Source: Pleurobrachia bachei
Lineage: Eukaryota; Ctenophora; Tentaculata; Cydippida; Pleurobrachiidae
NCBI GenBank assembly: GCA_000695325.1
Contig: AVPN01000894.1
Location: 10,925-34,505 of the forward strand
Direction of reading: 5' to 3'
Length of the DNA: 23,581 bases
Made by a program: the position numbers and the translations under genes. Below are positions 1 to 8,605 of the stretch, piece after piece. The number at the start of each line of letters is the position of its first letter. Within the stretch, counting starts at the first letter, position 1. Below the pieces are notes generated by a model, which saw only the letters and a list, made by a program, of their open reading frames with translations, had not been told where the DNA came from and did not search any database.

Positions 1-261
1 CTGGAGAGCGCCCTGTTTTACCCCACAGTTCTACCCGACAAAAAATTCTGAAAAAATGCTTAAAATTCCTGAAAAATCGAAATAATACGATTAAAGAAAA
101 GTGTTAGGTATCTTGTGGATCTTTAAACAAGCTGCACTGTTTATTACTCTCATGATAATAAACAACTTGCTTTATTGCACTATCAACGTCTAGACGCCCC
201 CTCCCCCTGTAAAATTTTCATCTCTGATATTAGATGATGACGTCACCCCTGTTTTCACCAG

Positions 262-986
262 ATGATGATGATCTTCCTGAAAGTGGCTGATATTTCTAAC
301 GAGGCCCGGCCCATGGATGTCTCAGAACCATGGGTGGAGTGCCTCCTACAAGAGTTCTTTATGCAGAGTGATGCAGAAAAACTGGAAGGTAGGTATTATT
401 TTTGACATGGTCCATTTGGAGCTTATACTGCTTCCCTATTGCTCAAGGTTTATGGTTCACCCTGTATAGAAATCTATACCATACCCCGTAGCACCCGGTA
501 CCCACATCTTGATTCTCAAATGGGGTCGCAGCACCAGACAGCATCTTGTTTCAATCTATCCCATATCTTACAGGTTTACCGGTGGCCCCCTTCATGGACA
601 GGGAAAAGGTGACGAAACCGACAGCTCAGGTTGGGTTCATCCAATATGTTCTCATTCCACTGTACGAATCCCTTGCTCGACTCTTTCCTGAGATAGGGGT
701 AAGCAGCTCTCAGGGGATATGATCTAACCCTCCTTTAGAGAGAGAGATACATGTGGTGGTTTCCCCACTACGGAGCTAGGTATTTCTTCTAAATCCAAAT
801 GAAGCTGTTCCCTCACATCCTAATTCCCCATTCTCTCTCTAGGAACCAATATTGGCACCTGTCAACCGTGCATTTGACTACTACTCGGACATGTCGAGGA
901 AACAGAAAGAGATAGAGCTGGCGGGGGATCAGAAAGCAGCCGAACGAAAAACATCACTTGCTTCGACGACAGAGGTATGTAGTTAA
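262..986 (+). CDS. PDE9A: PDE9A-like 3',5'-cyclic-nucleotide phosphodiesterase, C-terminal exons (partial)
   Basis: Three exons by splice sites and homology: 262-388, 574-698 and 843-986 (stop TAA 984-986). Phases are continuous: phase 1 after the first exon, 0 after the second. The protein carries the PDEase_I signature: D-I-S-N-E (metal-ligand Asp), the E-P-W and F-M-Q-S-D block, then [13 protein letters not shown] and T-A-Q-V-G-F. In this family the Gln of T-A-Q binds the purine amide and the Phe three residues on stacks on the base; both are kept. The tail is charged and unconserved, as in PDE9A. By family knowledge it hydrolyses cGMP in the cytosol. Upstream exons lie left of the window; 1-261 reads as intron. 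A donor-like gtatgt at 974 could allow an alternative C terminus, otherwise the frame stops 12 nt later. I recognised the PDE9A subtype from memory of the human C-terminal region; another class I PDE is less likely. Confidence 0.88.
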
Positions 987-1257
987 ACCATGTGACAGTC
1001 GGACATAGACACCTGTTGCGACCCCCACCAGGCCTGTCTATGTCCCCAAATGTGACAGCAGGTGCACTGTATTGAGTTTTGAGCAATACTCATGAGTGTT
1101 AAGCTATTTTTCTAGTTCGTTCTGATGAGAATCCGGTATATGAAATTACCTACATAGATTCGTTGTAATGAGATCCATTTGGATCGATACAATTGTTTGG
1201 TAAAACCACTTGTTTTCATCTGTAGATTCTTGTACGTGGTACGGGTTATATTTAAAA

Positions 1258-1460
1258 AAAAAACCTCGAATCTGTAGAAATATGACATAACATAGATTCC
1301 GCGTTGTTTGGTACGTGGGTAACAAGTTAAACACCTCGAATCTGTAGAAATTTGTAGAGATCAGCGGGAATGTTATGATAGATTCGTTGTATGGACTGTG
1401 GTACGTGGGTAACAAGTTACCTCGAATCTGTAGAAATTTGTAGAGATCAGGGGGAAAGTA
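1258..1460. repeat. Degenerate tandem repeat
   Basis: A unit containing cctcgaatctgtagaaat recurs at about 1264, 1334 and 1420. It is joined by a block with tacgtgggtaacaagtta, giving uneven spacings of about 70 and 86 bp. Related fragments of the unit (agattcgttgta, gtacgtggtac) continue to the left to about 1150. An open frame on the minus strand across this array is a by-product of the repeat. Confidence 0.7.
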
Positions 1461-2375
1461 CTGAGATCGCGCCGTGAAGTCTCTGGGAATGGTGAAAGGC
1501 CCCTGTATGAAGGCGCCATACTGCACATGAACTATGAAGTAATTCTGACATCATGCACAGTAGTGTCGACTATTATACCGAAAAATGGCCCGCCATGCCA
1601 TATTGCTACAATTATATAGTCATCATGTTGTGTACGGCTTCATCTGTGCACTTGTGTGAAGGAACAATAACATACAGCCCCCTCAGGGGGACAGGTGTGG
1701 GTCAATTTTTCACTGCCAATATTTCCAGGGCTTTAATTGACTCTCATAATATTGCATCTGACAACAAGAATAACTGCATTATGTTTCATAATGCTATGTT
1801 TCCCCGCCAACTTTTTTTCATGACCATCTAATATGAAGGCGGGACAGACATTTCCGATCCTTTATGAATCACTCAAACCGTAAAAAAAACAAATCATTGT
1901 GTTCCAGTAGCACTAAATTGTGTGCTGCATTGCGCGGCTTACATTTCCTGAAAACGTGCCATTGAAATATTTGATGAAGGAGCAACACCGTTGTCCTCGC
2001 AACTGAAAGTGTTACAGGCAATTTTGTGACCGTTACGCCTCGCTAGTATGTAAACTTGTCGAATTCTAAACCCCTATGCCTTTTTACAAAAGATACAAAA
2101 GGCATCCGGGTGAATGCCTTCGGCATTCACCCGGGCGGGGAAATAATATGAGATTATAAAATATCCCACCATCGATTGTGTTTACAATGATTTAGCCCAA
2201 AAAAACCAATTACCATTACGTCATGCGCCGTGTTAAAATTTCACCAGTCACTCGTGTGACAAATATATGTTTTGACTTGTGTGAGAAACAGGGACACCTG
2301 TCCAATCATATTGATTAATAAAAAATACGGTTTTATTACTTCGTTGTGCAATAATTAATATTCTATGTTTTTATA
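1461..2375. other. Intergenic, no gene seen
   Basis: AT-rich sequence with a small hairpin at 2106-2134. The only long open frame (from 1553, plus strand) has no recognisable domain, no plausible splice context and no conserved motif. I see no RNA gene. Confidence 0.5.
2106..2134. repeat. Perfect 13-bp hairpin with ttc loop
   Basis: ccgggtgaatgcc is followed by ttc and its exact reverse complement. As RNA the closing base pairs would give a C(UUCG)G tetraloop, a very stable cap. Function is unknown; it may be a remnant of a small inverted-repeat element. Confidence 0.75.
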
Positions 2376-2509
2376 CAGTCGGACCCCGATTTACCGGGAT
2401 GCTCGGGAGAAAGGGGTTTTCAACGTTAAATTCCTCTTTCGGGGGAAGATTATCCTCCCGTTAAATCGGTGGCCGGTAAATCGGTGCCCGTTAAATCGGG
2501 GTTCAACTG
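2376..2509. mobile_element. Pogo/Tigger-type MITE, 134 bp
   Basis: It begins cagtcggaccccgattta and ends with the inverted form taaatcggggttcaactg. Between them are further copies of the aaatcggg/cccgttaaatcgg motif. The cagt...accccgattta end resembles pogo/Tigger-like Tc1-mariner transposons. A TA is present on the left flank; the right flank reads CA, so the target duplication is imperfect. There is no coding capacity, so it is non-autonomous. Related ends occur at 9223, 17621, 18251, 20251 and 20885. Confidence 0.7.
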
Positions 2510-3589
2510 CATTATTATTGTTCATGACAAACTTATTATTATAACTCGCTCAATTGATTAACAATTCATTTTTAACCATATCCTCTCAATTTCAGGGTTC
2601 GCAAAACATCGAACGGAAATCTTCCGTAACGTCAAAAGAATAATATGGACCAGAACTGAGATGCTTTTGTTATATCGCAACACGGAGGGAAGCAGAGAAA
2701 TGGAAGATATACTGAGACGAACTTTAAAAAAGAATGGGGGAGAAAGGAGCATAACTTAGAGAACTTTAAAATAGGGACGTGATGAACTATTATAGCCACA
2801 CACACGACGTACATTGAACAACATGTTTATTTGAAGTCAGTTGGAAATGAGAATGATGCATGTGCGGATAGCTTTTACAGTGACTAGTACAGCCTGATCT
2901 CCGCAAATTGAGTTCCAAAGTTCAGTCTGTACTCTGTAAAGGTTTTAGAACCCCTTCAATATTAAATGGGTGTCGAGAGTCACGATAGAACACGCTTGAT
3001 AGTGTTCGTCAAGCTGTATAAGAATTTAGCATGCGTTAAGTCGACTGTATTTTAACCAGATCTCCACAAGACGCTAACTTCAGTTTCAGTGTGACCAATA
3101 AAATGAAATGTCTGCTAAGTTCTTTTGACAATGTTTTTTCAATTTCCTAATACCGAACTATACAATGTATTAAAGTGACAAGTGTTTAGTGTGTATATTA
3201 TAGTGTATGTGTAGAACCTGAGTATAATGTACTGCGACATAGAACTTTTTAATTTAACCTTTATGAATCATCGGGTTTGTTTTTGAACAAAAGTTAGGGC
3301 CAGAGGGGGAGGGGGATTGATGGGTTGAAAAATCACTTTTGGGGTTTGGTCCGGCTCAAAATCCCCCTTTGACATGAAAACTCCCGTGGGATCGAAATGA
3401 AAGAGACGAAAATCAATACGGTCTGGCCGGGGTTTGCCATCTATAGAGGGGAAACACACTGAGGTTGGTCGCACACGTTCAACTCTCAACCACGTGAAAC
3501 ACACTGAAGTTTCAGCCAAAAATGTCAATTCACTAAACCTACGGCACTGTTGGGAAACCCGACACATTTGGTGAAAAATTGGTGAATAA
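2510..3589. other. Intergenic, no gene seen
   Basis: Open frames on the minus strand (about 2558-2814 and 3268-3567) show low-complexity or unfamiliar sequence without domain motifs. From about 3568, copies of the ggtgaaaaatt motif announce the foldback element that follows. Confidence 0.5.
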
Positions 3590-4122
3590 CCAACTTTTCA
3601 CTAATTTTTCACCAATTTTTCACCGTTTCTTCACCATAGAATGCTATGCGACATCACTCCCGCTTAGCATTGCCGATTCGAAACACGATTTATTCGAGTC
3701 GATTTTGTGAAAAATTCAATTTGATCGAAAAAATTTCTGAATACGAATCGTCGAATATTATTCGACGATTCGTATTCAGAAATTTTTTCGATCAAATTGA
3801 ATTTTTCACAAAATCGACTCGAATAAATCGTGTTTCGAATCGGCAATGCTAATGAATCGTGTAGCCCTTAATTGATTCGATGTGGGTTCACGTATCAGCA
3901 CACAATTAACCTCGAACCCGCTTATTAGCAATATCACTCCCGCTTAGCATCGTCGATTTAAATCTCAATTCGTACGATGAGAGATGGTGAAGAAATGGTG
4001 AAGAAATGGTGAAAAATCGGTGAAAAATTGGTGAAAAAATGGTTAGATGAGATGGTGAAGAAATGGTGAAGAAATGGTGAAAAATTGGTGAAAAATTGGT
4101 GAAAAATTAGTGAAAAGTTGGT
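3590..4122. mobile_element. Foldback element with iterated ends, 533 bp
   Basis: The left end (ccaacttttcactaattttt, then caccaattttt repeats) is the reverse complement of the right end (ggtgaaaaatt repeats ending gtgaaaagttgg at 4122). The inverted ends are about 50 bp and built from short iterations of ggtgaaaaatt/ggtgaagaaat. The core contains a perfect palindrome (3664-3852) and an 18-bp direct repeat atcactcccgcttagcat at 3653-3670 and 3933-3950. There is no transposase. Architecture fits a foldback-type non-autonomous DNA element; I found no clear target-site duplication. Confidence 0.65.
3664..3852. repeat. Perfect 189-bp palindrome (93-bp arms, 3-nt loop)
   Basis: Base-by-base comparison shows that the 93 bp from 3664 are the exact reverse complement of the 93 bp ending at 3852, with att (3757-3759) at the centre. 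Because it is its own complement, an open frame on each strand translates to nearly the same 60-residue peptide; this is a symmetry artefact, not a gene. Absence of any mismatch implies recent formation or continual correction. Confidence 0.95.
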
Positions 4123-4235
4123 CCTGTTGGACCTGTGTTTTATAGTAATCAGGAATTGAGAGGAGCATGTAGTATATCTCATGTTGTGCGCTTGTCAAGA
4201 TGCTCATGAACAACACGTGCTTCCAAATTGAATAC
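4057..4235. repeat. 179-bp perfect direct repeat, copy 1
   Basis: Identical in length and, as far as I can read, in sequence to 5163-5341. It starts in the gaagaaatggtg iterations of the foldback right end and runs through unique sequence to aaattgaatac. Beyond both edges the copies diverge at once. Confidence 0.9.
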
Positions 4236-4616
4236 TAGGATTTGGATTGGACCCGCTTCAGTCATGGTAGCTAGAGAAGGAGATAGAGTGGTTTAAAGGG
4301 AGGGGTAATGTAGATAAACAGGCATTGGAAATGATAGTAAATGTTAATCTGCGTTAATATGTTAGAAGGATGCAAACACACTTACATACAGACTGACACT
4401 CTCACACACACTTGCATACACAATGGCGTGTGAATAATTTTCACCGCTCTGCAAAAAAACATTAGCACACACACTGCATAGACGACAGATAAAGAGAGAT
4501 TCGTGAGTCTAAAGTCGTGACACACAATTCATTTTTAACTTTTTACAAGAGTTTTCACACACACACACACACAATAAAAAATATCTCCTTGTCTTTCTCC
4601 AAAAAAGTGAGTATCT
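4236..4616. other. Non-coding spacer with CA-rich stretches
   Basis: Contains short cacaca runs (about 4378-4420 and 4556-4572) and no convincing frame. On the minus strand this would be the 3' flank of the orphan exon at 4617-4829; I see no AATAAA on that strand close to its stop. Confidence 0.5.
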
Positions 4617-4829
4617 CTAACTCAGGGTGACCTGCCCAGATTTACTCTCCTGAACCCCATTGAACACATAGGTGATATTGAAGGAGAGACCAGTAGTTGC
4701 ATCTGTAGTCAACACCACCTGCTGTATGGGTGATGCTGGACAGATTGGAGAGAACGGGGAGAGTTGTCGAGATGAGGGAGCTGCCAGTTTCACCCTCCCG
4801 TCCACACCCCTCACTTCTATCGTTACTTC
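4617..4829 (-). CDS. Orphan last exon, possible gamma-adaptin-ear (GAE)-like domain
   Basis: On the minus strand an acceptor (caccag at 4830-4835) opens a 213-nt frame of 70 codons that ends TAG at 4617-4619. The peptide has V-K-L-A-A-P-S-S, then F-S-P-I-x-P-A-S-P-I-Q-Q-V-V-L and an alternating beta-like stretch N-I-T-Y-V-F-N-G. This resembles the ear domains of GGA proteins and AP-1 gamma, where a P-x-I-T-Q-V-L-L strand is followed by a L-x-Y-x-x-N-G hairpin and which bind clathrin accessory proteins at the Golgi. The similarity is from memory and moderate. The usual C-terminal segment after the last strand is absent. Upstream exons would lie to the right, beyond the minisatellite at 4854-5125, and I found none. 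It may be the end of a gene with distant exons, or a stranded fragment. Confidence 0.35.
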   Translation of the reverse strand, partial: EVTIEVRGVDGRVKLAAPSSRQLSPFSPICPASPIQQVVLTTDATTGLSFNITYVFNGVQESKSGQVTLS

Positions 4830-4853
4830 CTGGTGACGCGGGGGAGTGGGTTA

Positions 4854-5125
4854 GTGGAGTGTGTGTGGTGGCGGGGCAGTGGGTTACTCAGAGTTACTGG
4901 CGTGTGTGTGTGTGGAGGGGCAGTGGGTTACTCAGAGTTACGGGCGTGTGTGTGTGTGGAGGGGCAGTGGGTTACTCAGAGTTACGGGCGTGTGTGTGTG
5001 TGGAGGGGCAGTGGGTTACTCAGAGTTACGGGCGTGTGTGTGTGTGGAGGGGCAGTGGGTTACTCAGAGTTACGGGCGTGTGTGTGTGTGGAGGGGCAGT
5101 GGGTTACTCAGAGTTACTGGTGTGT
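4854..5125. repeat. 44-bp minisatellite, six units
   Basis: The word gagttac recurs at exactly 44-bp steps (4891, 4935, 4979, 5023, 5067, 5111). Each unit holds a GT run, then ggaggggcagtgggttactc. The unit length is not a multiple of three, so all three plus-strand frames stay open by chance; these long frames are not genes. It sits just upstream of the orphan exon's acceptor (minus strand). Confidence 0.95.
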
Positions 5126-5162
5126 GAGTGTGTGAGTGTGTGTTGTGGTGTACAACATTTAG

Positions 5163-5341
5163 GAAGAAATGGTGAAGAAATGGTGAAAAATTGGTGAAAA
5201 ATTGGTGAAAAATTAGTGAAAAGTTGGTCCTGTTGGACCTGTGTTTTATAGTAATCAGGAATTGAGAGGAGCATGTAGTATATCTCATGTTGTGCGCTTG
5301 TCAAGATGCTCATGAACAACACGTGCTTCCAAATTGAATAC
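5163..5341. repeat. 179-bp perfect direct repeat, copy 2
   Basis: Second copy of 4057-4235, same orientation, 927 bp further on. It carries only the right end of the foldback element, without its core or left end. Confidence 0.9.
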
Positions 5342-5351
5342 CACGTGACAT

Positions 5352-5352
5352 A

Positions 5353-5394
<42 letters not shown>

Positions 5395-5428
5395 TCTCTC
5401 TTCCTCTCTCTCTCCCTCTCTCTCTCCT
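5352..5428. repeat. CT-rich microsatellite
   Basis: Nearly pure (CT)n with a few cc and tt interruptions. The open frame across it is low complexity. Confidence 0.95.
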
Positions 5429-6493
5429 CAAAGCTTCCTGCGACTAGAACGAGAGCATGTGCTTGTAACATTTCAAGCAGTCAATGGTTGTTTATTTAAT
5501 CACTTGCTCGTTCTCTTTGATTGTTTTCCAAACAAATACTAAAATTCATGTGTCTCCCTCCGCCCCTATCTACAACCATTGTTTCACAATCTCTCAGTGC
5601 ATGCTATCAGTTTGTTATTGCACGTGCTTGCTGGGTGTTTATAAATAAAGTGAAAATGAGATTGAGCCGCAGCTCAGAGCTGAGATTGAGCAGGTAGCGT
5701 TCGGTATTCGCAGAAGGTAAAATAAATCAAGGTTGAAAAAGGAGAGAAACATGTTAATCGATTGAGGGGAACCTAAAATGGTACTTGGCACAAGAAGTGT
5801 ATTCATGAAAACTTCATGCGGCGCCATCATACAGGTTTTAGCTAGATCAGAGTCTCTAGTCTGATTCAGACTAGAGATCAGGTGGTATGTTGGTTTCTAT
5901 CTGTATTCTGTACCACTCAACGGTGGTAGAGTCTATAATAAGCCTGATCCCGTGCTCCTCCGGGGACATCCCCTGTAGAGACGTCCCAGCTAGGGGTTTA
6001 AAATTCAATGCACCTCCCGATACGTCATGTACTGCCCGAAAGGTGTTTTGGAATTATCACTGAGTCTTTTGGTTTTTGACGGTCCTGACGGCAGGTGCGT
6101 GAAACTATATTCTCTAGAGGGAGGGGGGACTTTCCCGGGCAGTCTTGCGCCGCTGACCCCATCTGAGCGCACTGTCGAGAATCAAATTGGGCTCTGGCAC
6201 CGGGAAGGATCTTGTAAAAATCTTCATCTTGGAAGTGCAAGGCCGAAGCCTTCATGGGACAGTATTCAGCTGTTTTTTAGCTAGCGTTCTAGAGCACTAG
6301 ATGGATTAAGTTTAATTTTCTTCAATCCCGACCACTAACCCCATCCATCTTGTATCACTCTAGTTGACAAGGCTTCTTATAATGCACCACACTCTAGCTC
6401 TTCCTCTCTCTCTCTTTCTCTGCGTACTTTGTAATTAATCCGGGCCCGGCAAAACTATAACGCGTTATAGACACGCGATCATCTATACCCAAA
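5429..6493. other. Intergenic upstream of the forkhead gene, no gene seen
   Basis: Holds a perfect hairpin at 5853-5877 (tctctagtctga, one base, reverse complement). It also has a block around 6140-6250 with gcgccgctgaccccat and a gagaatcaaattggg core. That core recurs in looser form near 500-530, 11280-11345 and 13380-13410, suggesting an old dispersed repeat. Open frames near 5639-5830 and 6025-6284 have no recognisable features. Confidence 0.45.
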
Positions 6494-6494
6494 T

Positions 6495-6537
<43 letters not shown>
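6494..6537. repeat. CT microsatellite in the foxL2-like upstream region
   Basis: Uninterrupted CT dinucleotides except for one cct. It ends about 210 bp upstream of the TATA-like box, a position where GA/CT tracts in some animals favour open chromatin; that role is inference. Confidence 0.9.
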
Positions 6538-6539
<2 letters not shown>

Positions 6540-6712
6540 ATCTTTTCTCACACAGATGTGTTTTAACTCTCCCCCACCCAGCTCATTCCCTCTCGAGGTA
6601 TAATTTGTTACAACCATAAACAACACCATATTTCCACTGAGAAATATAACGTGATCACCGCAATGAATCACATGACGCGAGGGAAACAAAACAACGGAGG
6701 TTTATTGCAGCT

Positions 6713-6722
6713 ATCACGTGAT
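6713..6722. promoter_or_regulatory. Palindromic E-box upstream of the foxL2-like gene
   Basis: atcacgtgat, a 10-bp palindrome with a CACGTG core (bHLH-zip type site), lies 27 bp upstream of the TATA-like box. Site type is known; use here is inferred from position only. Confidence 0.4.
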
Positions 6723-6748
6723 CTTGCAACCGAACCCTCTCCCTCAAA

Positions 6749-6755
6749 TATATAA
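6749..6755 (+). promoter_or_regulatory. TATA-like box of the foxL2-like gene
   Basis: tatataa, with a pyrimidine/CA initiator-like tcacag at 6776-6781, the usual spacing for a start near 6777-6779. The predicted 5' leader (about 135 nt) has no ATG before 6913, which supports both this promoter and that start codon. Confidence 0.5.
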
Positions 6756-6912
6756 CCCCTCCACAGCCCCCATCTCACAGTTGTTTATACCAGCGATAGG
6801 TTAATTGTCTTTTGTTTGTCTCTCTAACGCATAACATTGAGCTCTATCTAACATCATAACATCTGATCTGTTTGTTTGGAGATTTCCTAAATTATCAACT
6901 AATCAACCAGCC

Positions 6913-8550
6913 ATGCATGCAGTATCTATGGCGGCGGGTTCAACAACACCCTGTATCAACAAAAACACTGCCAGTCTACCCGGAGCCGGTGGTGATGATC
7001 ATGGTGGGATCACCACGTCGACCCACACATCTGTTGCAGGGAGGAGGTCGGTAATTGAGTCTGTGTACAGTACAGCCCCGACATCTCCCCGACATGAACA
7101 GTTACCGAGGTATTCCAACTTGTATAACAGGCCGGGTAGTACAGTACAGGCCGGGTACCAGCAGCAACAACAAGTTCTTATACATGACCAGCATCACCTG
7201 CAGAATGGTGGGATCTTCGGCTCGTGGCAATCAACTTTTGCCCAAGGTGAGAGTTCATACAATGCAGTTGTCTTAGATTTAATCTACCTTATTTCCGTAG
7301 TTTTTTATTTTTTCACAGAGCTATCACAATTTTTGCGCCATAGCTCGCCAACCGTTATGGTATGGGACACCTGCACCATGTATATCATATTAATACATAA
7401 TAATAATATTCGGGTCTTTGTGGCATCGGACTAGGTAGCACGGCATTGACTATCATAGTACCATAATGGTCTGTGTCATGGAGAACGGGGCTTTTCTGAA
7501 TCACTTTTTCGAAACGAAACCAACGCAACCGGAATTAGCTTTCTATCTTACCAGGAAGTTTGTTCTTGATATCCTTCATTTTTTCTCTCTTGAAAAGCTG
7601 ATTCAGAAAAACTCCGTGCCTCATATGGACCTTATACAACGTTACCCCTAGCATCCGATGCCAATTGCCAGTTTGAGGTGTTGATCTAGTATTCTAGCCT
7701 AGGTCCAAGCAAACAGTTACACTTACATTGGGGGGTATAATAATAGGAGATATGGATTATGGGCCAATCAAAATCTGAGTTGAAGCCTTTCTCGTGTGGC
7801 TACGAAATATATCAGTTAATAAGTTATCATGTCCTTTTTTGCTCATTAGAATTCTGTTCTGAGTCAGAATCTGACAATTAAATCTGTAGTCGTGGCCTAT
7901 TTTCTTCAGACTTGTTTTGTTCACGTTTGGTTTTGACGTCTACACTGCACGATGGTTGATTATCACAGTGTCATTGACAAATCATATTGTGACGACATCT
8001 TGTAACAAATGACGCTTTAAAAGATTATAACAATGTTGACCCCACATAATATTCCACCACATTGAGTATTGACGTGAAAAACCGAATGAAATAATTTAAA
8101 CAAGGCCAAAGAAAATGTGATCCAAAGTAAAGCTTATGAAATTTTTAGTCTGGATCAGCTGTGTAGGGCTGATGGCACCGTCCGTGGAGGAGACATTTGG
8201 AGGGAGTGACCCCTGTGGCGATTTCACGTAGTTCAGAATTTGGCCAGGCGACAGGCATAGAAGACTCAGGATATGAACAATTTTAAAAACTGATGAGGGC
8301 TGTTTTATGCTGAAACGTCTGTTTTTTAAGTTGTTCACTACATGAGATCAAGTTTAAACTTTTCAACACTTTTCAAATTAATTTGAGCCTGATGATGATG
8401 CTCATTTAATAATGACATCTGTTGATACCTTCTATGATACCGCAGCATCTCTTATTAATCATGACAACGCGTGTGTTAATCAAATAGAAACTGCTACGGG
8501 AATCCCCAAAAATGAGTCATTTTGGGTGCTTATTTCAAAATGTGATTGTT

Positions 8551-8605
<55 letters not shown>

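Noticed and set aside
3268-3567. 99-codon minus-strand frame
   Set aside because: No recognisable domain or splice context, in a repeat-rich gap; composition unremarkable.
3646-3852. Two open frames, one per strand, giving almost the same peptide
   Set aside because: They are forced by the perfect palindrome; no homology and no codon-level constraint independent of the symmetry.
4730-5197. Long overlapping plus-strand frames with repeated V-C-V-W-R-G-S-G-type peptides
   Set aside because: They are translations of a 44-bp minisatellite lacking stops; all three frames stay open because 44 is not a multiple of three.
4057-5341. The 179-bp direct repeats as LTRs of a retroelement
   Set aside because: No TG...CA ends, no primer-binding site or polypurine tract, and no gag/pol sequence between them.
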